Source: Cercospora beticola (taxonomy: Eukaryota; Ascomycota; Dothideomycetes; Mycosphaerellales; Mycosphaerellaceae). Taken from it: 64,000 nt of DNA. Within the stretch, counting starts at the first letter, position 1; every line of letters begins with the position of its first letter. The notes under the pieces are model-generated. The model saw nothing but the letters and a program-made list of their open reading frames with translations. It was not told the DNA's origin and searched no databases. This document shows positions 21,419 to 31,177 of the stretch, in pieces. Position numbers and translations under genes: made by a program. Where the stretch lies: the NCBI RefSeq assembly GCF_033473495.1, contig NC_088944.1, positions 1-64,000 on the forward strand, in the 5' to 3' direction.

Positions 21419-23422
21419 CTACTTGCTCTTCTCCTCGCGCTCGCGTTTTCTCAGAGCTTCTTCCCCCCGTTCCATCAAATACCTCTCTCTCGGCTGAAGC
21501 GTCACATGTGCCGTGGAAGTCTCCGTCCAAAGCGAGCGCTCGTTGCCCTGCCCGCTCTCGCTTTCCAAGATTTCCTCCCAACTGCGTGGAAGGTCGAGAC
21601 ACCAAATGTTGTTTTCATCGTGTGCTGTTGCTGCGTTAGCGAGGAACCAGGTTTCAATGAAGCAGCTCGGTGTTGTCGTGGTCGTTGTCCATGATAGAGG
21701 AGGACATCTCTTGCTGGCACCAGAGAAGAGATGTCGGGACTGGGACACGAACTGTCGTGGTGCTGGTGGTCGTGAAATGCTGCTGCTCGAGTCCATTTCG
21801 ACACATCGTTCTCCATTCACCTGTGGCTTGTAGCGATCCCAGGATTGATCGGACCTAAAACCGCGCGCCGAGAGGGGGGCAACTGTGCACGCCTCCTCCT
21901 GCGGCGGCGGCTGATTCTCGAAGTCTTCGTGGCCATCGACGCCAACGGCATCTCTTAGTTCGTCAGACTCCTGCCGCGCTTTCTTGAGTGAATACGCCGA
22001 GAGATATGGGGGGCAGGCAATGGTGTCCGACCAGTCTGCACCTCGAGGTTCGTAGAAAGTCGGCAACGTATCGCCATGTTTGGTCACCAGAGTATCGTAT
22101 GCGAACAACGAGTCTATTATCCAATCGTATGGGGGTGGTAGCGTAGCTGTTTCCCGAAACTGCTGTGTGAGAATGTCTGCGGCTTGCTGATGCGTAATCT
22201 CTTCCTTCTTGGCCCAGAACTTGGAAGCGAAAAGACCCGCACGCCCGGCTGCTCGGACGAGATCACTGTGCTTTCCACGGTAGAGTTGGAGGCGAAGGCG
22301 CTCACAGAATGTTCGTGCAGCGCTTCGTGAAGACATGACTGAGACCTCTTCTGCTTGCAAACTGCGCAAGACCCGACTTGCAAAGAACGACATGGCAGAG
22401 TGGCGTTGCTCTGCAACGAAAACGTTCATGGCTTGCAATTGTGCCCAATCGGCTATCGCATGGAGATAGTCGAGATGCTCGAGCCATGCGCTGTGGAGAG
22501 CGCACTGGTCACCGTACTGTTCACCGTGCGGCCCACGACGATGGGAGACAGCGGCTTCAATTACGACGGATACGGCGCGATCGAGGAGTCGGTCGAGTTG
22601 TGATATAAGAGTTGAGCAGGCCTTGATTGCGATGCGCGGAGTAGTTCCAGTCGTTGTGCGAGTAGTATTGGACCACAGCTTCAGTGCGCCAGCAGCATTG
22701 TCGAACACGGTGGACAGCAGAGCCTGTTCGGCGCCGCTGGGCGTGTCGTGATGCAGCTGCAGCGGAAAGGCAAGGCGACGTCGAGGTTGGCTCAGGAGAG
22801 TGATGAGCGAGTCGATCTGGTTCGAGTCAGTCGCCTCGAAGAAGAGGAAATTCGGACTCCACAGGACCTCGTGGAGCTCTTGCAGATGATGTTCCAACTT
22901 TTTGGCGCCTTGGTCAATGTGCTTGAAGACCGGATGTAGGTCGCGACGCGTCCATGGCGACAGGGCCCGCGGTGGCGAGCGCGGTCGCGGTACCGGGCTG
23001 TCGTCACGAGCGAGCCATGGCAGCGAGTATAACGGTGCAGCTCGAGATAGCGATCGAAGAGATCCGGACAAGGGCAATGGAGGGACCGCTGGGCGCTCCC
23101 ATTGTAAAGAGAGCTGAGGCTCTTGCCGAAAGGATAGGGGAAGCAGCACCAGAGCGATGATGAACAGCAGCAGAAAAGTGCCCGCCTTGGTCCGCTCGAG
23201 TACGGGAGAAAGGTGGGCTGCCTCGACCTCGATGCGCCACTGCCGTTGAGCATCGGCTTGAAGATGCTGCTGTGGTGACAAGGAGGTCGAGCCACGCAGC
23301 AGCCATTCCTCCGTCTCATCGAAGAGGAAATGCACGCTTCGCTTCCTGCATGCGCATGTGGTCAGCTCGGACTCGGGCATGCGGGGGAGAAGACACGACG
23401 AACCACCGATAGACCGAGCCAT
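21419..23422 (-). CDS. Hypothetical single-pass membrane protein, 667 aa
   Basis: The longest uninterrupted frame in the window, ATG at 23,422 and stop at 21,419; a second ATG at codon 15 is an alternative start. A ~20-residue hydrophobic segment (T-F-L-L-L-F-I-I-A-L-V-L-L) lies near residue 85, preceded by ~80 mostly polar residues with three Cys. This fits a type II-like membrane protein with a large C-terminal part. The middle (~170-420) is Leu/His-rich and helical. The C-terminal ~180 residues are Pro/Ser/Glu-rich, probably disordered, and end in a strongly charged Arg/Glu/Lys tail. No family is recognised. It has an N-terminal membrane segment followed by a large helical domain, as in the 514-aa neighbour, but I see no clear sequence match. 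It is intronless with normal dinucleotides. Confidence 0.8.
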   Translation of the reverse strand: MARSIGGSSCLLPRMPESELTTCACRKRSVHFLFDETEEWLLRGSTSLSPQQHLQADAQRQWRIEVEAAHLSPVLERTKAGTFLLLFIIALVLLPLSFRQEPQLSLQWERPAVPPLPLSGSLRSLSRAAPLYSLPWLARDDSPVPRPRSPPRALSPWTRRDLHPVFKHIDQGAKKLEHHLQELHEVLWSPNFLFFEATDSNQIDSLITLLSQPRRRLAFPLQLHHDTPSGAEQALLSTVFDNAAGALKLWSNTTRTTTGTTPRIAIKACSTLISQLDRLLDRAVSVVIEAAVSHRRGPHGEQYGDQCALHSAWLEHLDYLHAIADWAQLQAMNVFVAEQRHSAMSFFASRVLRSLQAEEVSVMSSRSAARTFCERLRLQLYRGKHSDLVRAAGRAGLFASKFWAKKEEITHQQAADILTQQFRETATLPPPYDWIIDSLFAYDTLVTKHGDTLPTFYEPRGADWSDTIACPPYLSAYSLKKARQESDELRDAVGVDGHEDFENQPPPQEEACTVAPLSARGFRSDQSWDRYKPQVNGERCVEMDSSSSISRPPAPRQFVSQSRHLFSGASKRCPPLSWTTTTTTPSCFIETWFLANAATAHDENNIWCLDLPRSWEEILESESGQGNERSLWTETSTAHVTLQPRERYLMERGEEALRKREREEKSK

Positions 23423-24539
23423 GAATCCCGCGCGGAGGATGCGCAGTATACTGTGGCCGGTCCAAGTACTGTAGTGGAATCGCGGCCGCGTGCAGCAACA
23501 CGCGGGCGAGCTGCATCGGGAAGGTGAGGGAGGAGGATGCGGCGATTGATGGAAGGAATGGTGATGGCCGTCGACGATGGGTTTCGGGGCGACGGCAATA
23601 CCAAAATGATCGTGATGGTGGTGATGACAGCGATCGTGTTCCGCGTTTGGTGACGAGCATCGTTGTTTGGTCGTCGGTGCGCGGCCTTTCAGTCATGTCA
23701 CACAAAGGATGATGCCTCATGGCCGCTTCCGTCGCCAGTGGTCTTGGCATCGTCGAGTCCATTGACGCAGACAAGTCGCCGCTCCCCGCTCCCGCTCCGC
23801 TCCGCCCATGTCCTCCATGTCGTGTCTTGCTGTTGATGTGGCGGCGTTGTGGAGCTGCCTCTGTCTAGTTTTGGCGCCGGCGGCGCGCACGTTGTTCCGC
23901 TCCGACAAGTCGACCTCACCTCATCCCATCACATCACCAAATACTTCCCTTTGTGTACACCAAAATTGCATATGTTGATGCTCACGTCAGAGCAGGCAAG
24001 TTCTCGCAGAATTATGGCATCACGTAACGTGCATCTGCGGTATGATCGATCGATTTCGCCATCACTACTCTTCGCTGCGACTCGGTCAAGAGGCCACAAC
24101 GTTGTCGATGCTGCTGTGACATCTGCCACGAGCTGTGCGAACAAGTGTTAATCGAGCTCGTAGATTTGGATTGCAGTTGAGAACGGGAGATGGTGGTGAA
24201 TATTCAAGTGATGCCGTATATGTTGCACTACTAGATAGTGCCTGTTGGGATCCGTTCGCTGCAGCTACTGCATTCAAGATGGTTGACAGGCTTACGTATG
24301 GCTGGAACCGATATTGATGGCCATTTGCAGTTCCTATCTGCTAGGCTCACCCTAACTTTGATGGGTCAAGATGAATCCGGGCGTCGTTGGTAACTCTTCA
24401 TCGATATACTTAATGGTCTGCCTTGACATACCCAAGGTCCTCAAACCTCGTCGTCCACTCTGCGCAGTATAAGCTATCTATCTATTCGATGCGAATGGCG
24501 GCTCGTGTCTTAGAGAATATGCAAGTTTGCGCGCAACAT
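23423..24539. other. Upstream region of the 667-aa gene; no gene seen
   Basis: The short frames on both strands overlap and have no motifs. Within 23,700-23,950 the base composition resembles promoter DNA, with CT-rich stretches, but no specific binding site can be named. Confidence 0.4.
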
Positions 24540-24935
24540 TCAAGTGCTCTTGATCCTCCGACCACGGCGAGCGCGATGTACGCGTGTGAAAAAGAATATG
24601 AGCGAGATATGTTCAGAGGGTGTTGCCGTCCAACAGTAATCATCTTCGAAGCAGTAGCATTGGGCCTTTCGGGGCGATTCTCTAACATACTGCAAACGTT
24701 CTCCTACCGCGAGTCTCTCCGCACGAAGGCCGCTCATGTATCCCGCGTAGTCGTTGGCGTCAGACATCCTTGACTTGGCGGCGGATGATTCGTGAAGACG
24801 TTGTTGTGCATAGAGGTCCGGCTGTCGACCGCATGCGGAAGCTGGCAGAAGAAATCCGGCAGCGGATCCAACGTCTAAAGTGTGGATGATCTCGTCATCC
24901 TTGAGCCAGACGACTTGGTCCAACTCTGGGGGCAT
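24540..24935 (-). CDS. Possible short gene or last exon of the 368-aa gene, 131 codons
   Basis: A minus-strand frame starting with ATG at 24,935, only 69 bases past the stop of the 368-aa gene. The first ~50 residues read as plausible protein (acidic, then a small hydrophobic stretch) and the C-terminus is basic. A candidate acceptor, TGACAG, lies just upstream of this ATG. It may therefore be an extra exon that replaces the last few residues of the 368-aa protein. No family is recognised and chance cannot be excluded. Confidence 0.3.
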   Translation of the reverse strand: MPPELDQVVWLKDDEIIHTLDVGSAAGFLLPASACGRQPDLYAQQRLHESSAAKSRMSDANDYAGYMSGLRAERLAVGERLQYVRESPRKAQCYCFEDDYCWTATPSEHISLIFFFTRVHRARRGRRIKST

Positions 24936-25003
24936 CTCCGTCTGTCAAAGGTGGCCACATGAACAGTATCGACATTGTCCATCCTCTTTGTTGAGCTCTG
25001 TGA

Positions 25004-26110
25004 TCAGTCTTGTTGTTTTGTCATCGGAACGCCGAGGAGGATCAGCACAACGAGAAGAACTTTGTGCAGCGTGCTCACCATGTCCCACGAGCTACTCTGG
25101 AACAGGGTTCCTTGTTCCCAGTGCGCGAGGCCCTGGTACATCTTTTCCATGTCTGCTTCGGTAGAGGACGTGACGTCGGCATTCGGGCAGTACTCTGGCA
25201 CGAGATGCAGCATCTCGGAGGTGGTTATGAATTCGCACAATCGACCATGCAACGCGGCGCACTGCTGGCTGTAAAGCTCGAGGCGCCGATCCGGGGGCCG
25301 CATGCTGTTGCCGCGGTTGCGCAGTTCGTCGTCGATGTAGAAGTCCAAGGTCTCGGGCATTTTGCAGAGGTCGAAGGCGAGCAGGCTAGCGTCGTGGGAT
25401 GGTGCCCACGTCTTGATGAGTTTACAGAATATGCGGCGCGCCACACTCTCGATGACATCCTCGTGCAGCGTGTCCCCCTTCCCCGGTGAAGAGATACCAC
25501 TGTCCGTCGAGCTGGCGGGCGCTTCGTCGTTGAGCACGAGGCCAGGCACAAGCGCTCTCTGTCGATCATACTCCTCGCTCATCCAATTCCAGTTAGGCGG
25601 CGCGGGGCGCGCGCGAGCCTGTTGGATCGCTCGCTTTCGCTCATGCGGGCCGACATGGCGGTCGATCTGGCGCGCCCACTGCAACAGAAGCCACACGCGT
25701 TCGTCGTAGCGCGTGAACGCGCTGATGACCGCCTGCATGTGTGGCCTGTCGACGCGCAGGCCGCGCTGCCGCAAGCGCCAGACCAGATGACGGCTGAGGA
25801 GGAAGGGGTTCTGCGTCCAGGCGGTGTTGGCCGTGGCGGTTGACATTGAGCCGGGCAAAGCATCTGTGGTGGTCATATCGGCATGCCCGGCGGGCGGAAA
25901 GGCACCGGGCAGGGTCATGTGGGCGGCGGTGCGGTGTTGCGTTGCGAACGCGTCGGCGATGGTAAAGTCATAGGAAGTCGCATGATCGTTTGTCGTGCCG
26001 CGCGTTAACTGTGCTCGCTGGCGTACAGTACCCCATAGGGCTGAACGGGCCGGCCCGCCGAACGCCATCGTTCGCGCCGTTCTCCGTCCTCCGAAGCTGC
26101 CGCTGCCCAT
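25004..26110 (-). CDS. Hypothetical protein with C-terminal hydrophobic anchor, 368 aa
   Basis: An uninterrupted frame from ATG at 26,110 to the stop at 25,004. Two later in-frame ATGs (codons 15 and 65) are alternative starts, and the first ~95 residues are Ala/Thr/Gly-rich and weakly protein-like. From residue ~100 the sequence is well structured: Arg/Trp-rich helices, a basic segment near 155-170, and an acidic-helical region at 215-330. A short hydrophobic segment (V-L-L-V-V-L-I-L-L-G-V) lies within the last 25 residues, as in a tail-anchored protein. No family is recognised. It lies about 0.6 kb upstream of the 326-aa gene, on the opposite strand, with the small frame at 26,303 between them. 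Confidence 0.72.
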   Translation of the reverse strand: MGSGSFGGRRTARTMAFGGPARSALWGTVRQRAQLTRGTTNDHATSYDFTIADAFATQHRTAAHMTLPGAFPPAGHADMTTTDALPGSMSTATANTAWTQNPFLLSRHLVWRLRQRGLRVDRPHMQAVISAFTRYDERVWLLLQWARQIDRHVGPHERKRAIQQARARPAPPNWNWMSEEYDRQRALVPGLVLNDEAPASSTDSGISSPGKGDTLHEDVIESVARRIFCKLIKTWAPSHDASLLAFDLCKMPETLDFYIDDELRNRGNSMRPPDRRLELYSQQCAALHGRLCEFITTSEMLHLVPEYCPNADVTSSTEADMEKMYQGLAHWEQGTLFQSSSWDMVSTLHKVLLVVLILLGVPMTKQQD

Positions 26111-26302
26111 CTCTCATCAACATCAGCAGACGAAAGCAGCACTTTCACACCGTCCGACATGGCAGTCCCAGTCCCAATCTCACTCGCCCACCACTCGCCA
26201 CCACGCGCCAAGCTCAGACCGGCCTCTTTATGACCACGGCACCAGGCAGGAAATGACGGCCTCATGCGACCGAGTGCTCCCTCAGCAGCCATCCGACCGA
26301 CG

Positions 26303-26512
26303 ATGCAAACGCTCACAAGAACTGCAATCCCGCGCCACGCAGTAGACCTCTTTCCACCACGGACGCAACATGATGAAGCCTCCAATACTCTAAGAAGCAC
26401 GCTCGCTGCCCTGCGCACGGTCGACTGTCCTGTCCATGCCGTCGTCGGCGCCCTCGTCGTCGCCATCGTCGTCGCCATCGTCGTCGCCGCTGTCAATTTT
26501 TTCTTCCAATGA
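26303..26512 (+). CDS. Candidate tail-anchored small protein, 69 aa
   Basis: ATG at 26,303, stop at 26,512. The last ~25 residues are strongly hydrophobic (repeats of V-V-A-I) and end N-F-F-F-Q, after a polar first half. The hydrophobic part is encoded by a 12-bp repeat, GTCGTCGCCATC, so the resemblance to a membrane anchor may be an accident of a microsatellite. The stretch is divergent from the 368-aa gene and may instead be its 5' region. Confidence 0.3.
   Translation: MQTLTRTAIPRHAVDLFPPRTQHDEASNTLRSTLAALRTVDCPVHAVVGALVVAIVVAIVVAAVNFFFQ
26443..26494. repeat. 12-bp tandem repeat GTCGTCGCCATC
   Basis: About four units with small differences at the ends. Codes for V-V-A-I on the plus strand, within the 69-codon frame. 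Confidence 0.85.
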
Positions 26513-26737
26513 AATGGCGGTGACGCTGCATGTCTCGGATGGCCTTTCTCATCCCACGATCACCGTTCTCCATCACGTCAAAGCTCATGGACATGTTGTT
26601 GTGTGGCGTGCCGTCACCAATCTTTTCCCGCCCCTTCTCCTGACATCGCTCCCATCTCCGGCTTTCTGACCTCTGCTCGGGCTCTTTCCTCGCATTATCT
26701 GCGTTTCTCCACCCATTGTCCACTCGCTTTCGCCGAA

Positions 26738-27718
26738 ATGGTCTCTCCTACCTCCAGCGTCCAGCACGAAGTCTTCTGGGCCAAATTCGGCATGAGCGAA
26801 CGGGAAATCTGCTTCTTTCCAAATCAGCAGAAGAAGCGACCTTCTGGCCAGCTCCCGATTCACGGCACGTGCCGGGTTCTTCACCCTTCGACCGTCCTTT
26901 CCAACGCCCAGCATCTCCTTCACACTCGTGCCATTCAGGATGCTATCACACACGTGGATGGCTTCGTCTTAGTCGACAAAATTCTGGCATATGCCGAAGC
27001 CGTGTCCTGCAGAGTTCACAAGGCTGAACACCTGGCAGATTCCATGAGAGCCAAAGCCTTTCTGTTGGCACGCTCGCTGCGACAGCCTGCGGCAGACCTG
27101 TTGACACGCCCGCCGCGACAGTCTCCGTCAGAGCTGATAGAAGAGGCCGAAGCAGAAGACGACCAATTGCCCATCACTCCTCAAAGCTGTCGGTGCAAGA
27201 AGGCGAGGAGGCAGCTCATTTCTCCCCCTCAAACACATCATTCTGCCATGATGGACCTGTCCAGCGCACAAACGACGCCGAGCGCCACACTGCCAAAGAA
27301 GCAGCACTTCGGCCCATCATCTCGATCTCAACCCAACATCAGCCTGAATTTGGACTCCGTTTCTGCTACCAAAGTCGGAGCCGCCAACGTCTTTGTCGCT
27401 TCTTCCGATTCCAGTGCGACATTCAACTTTGGTCAAGGCTACGACTTTGAGTTTGATTTTGACGACTTCTCATTTCCCGGCGATCTTGCAGCTTCTGGCG
27501 GACTGGCTGGCGATAGTGGTCTCGGTGTTGATGGAGATCTGTTAGATGAGGCTGCATGGATGGCCGCGGTTCCGCAGGATGAGGCTGCATGGACCGCCGC
27601 GGGCCTGCAGGAAGCAGATCCCAGCGATCTTCCAGCTTCTGGCGGACCCGCTGGCGATAGTGCTCCTGGTGTTGATGGGGAGTGGTGCAGCAGTGGAGCT
27701 TGGTCGAGGAGATTATGA
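26738..27718 (+). CDS. Hypothetical protein with acidic internal repeats, 326 aa
   Basis: Stop at 27,718; start chosen at ATG 26,738, although the frame is open from 26,603, because the translation becomes protein-like there. Residues ~1-100 form a compact region with two Cys and several aromatic residues. Residues ~115-150 are Arg/Pro-rich, followed by a Lys/Arg patch and a Ser/Thr/Gln-rich low-complexity region. The C-terminal third is acidic: a Phe/Asp run, then two copies of a unit containing A-S-G-G-x-A-G-D-S spaced 48 codons apart, and between them two 11-codon copies of D-E-A-A-W. Basic patch, Ser/Gln-rich middle and acidic-aromatic tail resemble a transcriptional activator, but no DNA-binding domain is recognised. 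That role is only a suggestion. Confidence 0.68.
   Translation: MVSPTSSVQHEVFWAKFGMSEREICFFPNQQKKRPSGQLPIHGTCRVLHPSTVLSNAQHLLHTRAIQDAITHVDGFVLVDKILAYAEAVSCRVHKAEHLADSMRAKAFLLARSLRQPAADLLTRPPRQSPSELIEEAEAEDDQLPITPQSCRCKKARRQLISPPQTHHSAMMDLSSAQTTPSATLPKKQHFGPSSRSQPNISLNLDSVSATKVGAANVFVASSDSSATFNFGQGYDFEFDFDDFSFPGDLAASGGLAGDSGLGVDGDLLDEAAWMAAVPQDEAAWTAAGLQEADPSDLPASGGPAGDSAPGVDGEWCSSGAWSRRL
27480..27687 (+). repeat. Nested in-frame coding repeats (144-bp and 33-bp units)
   Basis: A ~60-bp unit at 27,480 recurs at 27,624, with a 33-bp unit beginning GATGAGGCTGCATGGA repeated at 27,545 and 27,578 between them. Both periods are multiples of three, so the reading frame is kept. This is how a coding repeat expands without breaking its gene. 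Confidence 0.85.
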
Positions 27719-28170
27719 CATGAAAGGAGCTTGCTGCTGACAGACCGAGTATCACTCGTGAGAATCATCTCTGAGAAGGGAGATCTTGAAACACGAAAAG
27801 AGCGAAGCTTGTTGGAGTGAGCTTTCTGCAAGACGTCGGTACATGGAACAAAAGCTTGCGGAAAAGAATGTAGTCTTTGCCAAAATGACACAGTATGGCT
27901 GCTTTACCAATCTGTAAGCTGAAGTTCGTTGTACATTGTACTCCACCTCACCGCTCAGACTGCAAACTTCATGGGCAAATAGGCTACCGCCATATCTCGC
28001 ATCAAGTATCGCGAATGATTTCGAGTGGACTCTGATCATGGTGTAGAAGAACTCCTGAGGAGACAAACGTGAATTTTCACGAATTTCGTCTTCAGTCTCA
28101 CGTGTGCGATCTCGACATCACGAGGCGTCTACTATTTCATGCCCTATGGAACTGTCATTTCACATTTGAT

Positions 28171-28311
28171 ATGCCCGCCATGGGACGTGGGATGGTGTTC
28201 CACTTTCCATTTCATGTTCAACGGTGCTGCCATGTCATGTCTTGCAGACTCTCTGCTGCGGATGGCATGCCAGCCATAGGACATGGGATGGTCGCTCACC
28301 TTTCATTTCCT
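28171..28311. repeat. Two-copy direct repeat, 96-bp spacing
   Basis: ATGCCCGCCATGGGACGTGG at 28,171 and its variant ATGCCAGCCATAGGACATGG at 28,267 continue similarly for about 45 bases. The differences are largely C/T and G/A. Confidence 0.75.
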
Positions 28312-28809
28312 CACCTACCTCACCACGAAGTATCGTTCAATCAACTCAACTTATTGTCACATCTGCTGCAACCAGTCTCCAACGACAGAGGCGCTTCTCT
28401 TCGCACGCAGCAGCAGGGTCGCAACCTCACTGTGCGCGTTGTGAAGTGCCCAGTTTGATCTCATGCTTATCCGCCTTCAATCCTCCTGCTCTTTATTCTT
28501 TTTCATCTGGATCTTCATCCATTGCACGAGCAAGCCCTTTCTGGAGACCAGGCGCGAAAAGATACCCTCTTCTTTGCCCAATGAGAAAAACGGAAGTGTT
28601 CCGACAAAAGAACTGTCTACGGCAACAACAACTAGAGCCGGCCGGCCGTGTGTGCCCGACACCCATTTCCCAAGTTTCAACAAGTCTACGATTCGATCCA
28701 ATCTTTCACATCATCATACTACATCATCTCTCGATGTCGAGAGAAAAAGTAAAACTCGCCATATGTCGATTCTGAACAACACCCTCCAAACAACATCTGC
28801 AGTGAGCGC

Positions 28810-28810
<1 letters not shown>

Positions 28811-28849
<39 letters not shown>
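28811..28849 (+). repeat. Poly-A tract (A39) between inverted hexamers
   Basis: Thirty-nine consecutive A. GTGAGC lies at 28,802-28,807 and its reverse complement GCTCAC at 28,850-28,855, so the tract could be a hairpin loop. It might also be the tail of a retroposed transcript. Confidence 0.9.
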
Positions 28850-28852
<3 letters not shown>

Positions 28853-29390
28853 CACCCTGCTTGCTGCTTGCACACCCGTGGGCAAAATTCCCGCCGGTGT
28901 CAAGTAACAAATATCATCATCCCCCACGAGCACGGCTTCTCCGCATCTTTGCTTCTCACCACAGTCAAGTGTTACACATACACACAAAACGACCTCACAC
29001 TACACTCAACAACATCTCCAAATGGCGTCCCGACCTCTGGTGCTTGCTGGAGCTGAGCCATCACTTCTTCTCAACGCCTGCCGAGGACGCTCGGTAGGTG
29101 AGATGAGGTGATGTGATTCTTCTTCATTGATGGCTTTTCTTTCACCTCTTCCTGCAGCGAGTCAGTGAGCGAGTGAGTGGCCGGCCCGCGAACTTACCGT
29201 GCGTTGTTGTTCATCAGAAAAAATCCTGGCTTCTATTTTTCCACCCTCCCTGCTGCGGCTGTTGATCAAGCAGGGAAGAAAACAGTGAGAGCGAGGGAAA
29301 TGAAAAGGTTTTTTTCCTTTTGCTTGCTCGAGCAGGCAGGCTTGTTTTGCACGATGAGGACGCCGGCCGTCTTCACAATGTAATGTGGAG

Positions 29391-29408
29391 GATGAATGAT
29401 GAAGGTTG

Positions 29409-29467
<59 letters not shown>

Positions 29468-29475
29468 GATAAATG
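29391..29475. repeat. Seven-base tandem repeat (GAATGAT)n
   Basis: About ten units of GAATGAT with a few edge variants, bounded by GGATGAATGATGAAGG and AAATGAAG. Confidence 0.93.
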
Positions 29476-30505
29476 AAGAAGAAGAGGGAGGTGGAGGAGG
29501 CACCAGTTTCTATTCAAATCGATCGTGGTTCAAACAAGAAATCGACCAGGTCGGAACTCTCCATTTCGACTTCTACACGGACGATGGCCAACTTTGAACG
29601 TCTTATTCGACGAAACACACCTTCTGTCTTTGAACGGATTTCTATTACATTCGGGCAAGCTTACACGGAAAATCGGTCATGAGTGATTCGTCAACAATCG
29701 ACAAGATGCGACAGCCAGAGTGTGTGAGAGAGAGAAGACGGCATTTGTCAAAGAAAGGCCCTGCCTGTCTAAAGCTGTCCTCCAGGCAGGCCGCTCGCTC
29801 CAGAGATCTCCGAACGAAAGTAAATGCCCGATCCCGCCCACAAGTTAGGAGTGTTCGAACGCTTTCAAGTTCGCGCCGGCCTTCTTTGCCGCCTCCCCCT
29901 TCTCGAGAGCTGTGACGCTATTGCTGCGGCTCCACCGTATCTCTCTGCACCATATCTATTGATTAACGACCAACACACAAACCGACAAACCAGCCAGTGT
30001 CAGCTTAGCCAGCAGCCTGGCCAGCGCAGATGATGATGATCCCCAACGACTTCTCAGGCCAGATTTCGTACAGCAGCTATTGCTGACCAAGCCACGCACC
30101 GCCCCAGCTGGATCCACTTGATCATCAAAAACCAGCGTAATGACACACACAGCTGGAGAACGGAGTGATGGCCCGTTTGATGGCCTTGGAGCAGCGAGCA
30201 TCCGTTGTCCAGCGTACTGCCTTCATCAACAAGCTTCCCCTCCTCCCGCCTACGCAAGAGAGCTCGAGATCGAGGCTTTTTGGAGGGGGTTCTCGTGCGC
30301 GCTCGCTATGGCTCATGAGGACGAGGAGACGACCCAAGTTTTGTGCTTCTCGAAATTGTTCTGCGAAAAAAAGGAAACCTGGCGATTCTGAGGGGGTGGG
30401 ATAAGATAGGGGGAGGGGAATGTGGAGTCGGAATGTGAAGGAGACAGAAGGGTGAAGATGAGGCTGTGAGATGAAGTGGAAAATGATGGCTCGGATTGAT
30501 CTTCA
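29476..30505. other. No gene seen
   Basis: Frames are short and mutually overlapping, with no recognisable motifs. No structured repeats were found apart from short A runs near 30,366-30,374. Confidence 0.4.
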
Positions 30506-31177
30506 TTAGAGACGAATTTGCTCTCTGGTGAAAGCCTCTCTTGCTTTTGCATAGGCGGACGCGTCTATGCATAGGAACAGGAGGGGGATCACGAGCATGG
30601 CGAAAGGGAGAGAAGAAGGAAAAGTGATGATGGAGGAAATCAGAAATCGTATGTAGCTGTCGTATCGTCTACTGTCTTCGGTAGATGTGAGCGCATGGCA
30701 GATGGCAGGAGAGTGTCCACGTCTTCGTAATGAGCAGCAGAGGTCGAAGGAAAGTGTGTGTCCACGGTAGATCGCGATGGTGGGCAAGAGGGTATGTTGA
30801 TCCATCCATGTTCCACGCCTGGCAGACTGTTGTGCTGCGCTCCCCACGGCCCATCGCCCGCCTCCTCTTCCGGCGCGTGGATTGCGCCAGACTCGTTGCT
30901 CGAGCGTGCGGGCCCGACCGACGCGTCGTCTACGGCGTAGGCGCAGCAGGAGGGGTCCGGCGCGGGCACTGCGGTCGAGCGGGCGCTGCGTCAGCGCGGT
31001 TGGAGGCAGCGGAGAAGGCGGCGAGGCGGAGACCATGAGGAGGGTGTGGGAGGCTGCGGTGGACATTGTGTGCGACGTGCACGACATGGCGGAGATTCGC
31101 GGTGGGAGGAGCGGAGCAGCGGCGGCAAGAATCGCACCAACGCCTTGATCGACCCTCTCTACTCCGCCACACGCCAT
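30506..31177 (-). pseudogene. Possible disrupted gene, two overlapping minus frames
   Basis: A 223-codon minus frame (31,177-30,506) becomes Arg-rich and unprotein-like near 30,970. From there another frame (30,969-30,640) reads better: acidic, Ser/Pro-rich, with normal composition. The first frame again ends with a plausible hydrophobic segment near 30,590. Switching between them would need one-base shifts near 30,970 and again near 30,640. This fits a decayed gene or an intron-containing gene. No family is recognised. Confidence 0.3.

Larger units (their letters stand above)
27719..29390. other. No convincing gene; direct repeat and poly-A tract inside
   Basis: 3' flank of the 326-aa gene and then a stretch of short overlapping frames. 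A two-copy repeat (28,171-28,311) and an A39 tract (28,811-28,849) are listed separately. A frame at 28,463-29,056 runs through the poly-A and is not credible. Confidence 0.4.

Noticed and set aside
28463..29056. 197-codon plus-strand frame
   Set aside because: It runs through the A39 tract, giving a poly-Lys stretch, and the rest is not protein-like.
29391..29475. CRISPR-like array
   Set aside because: It is a simple seven-base tandem repeat with no spacers, and the host is a fungus.
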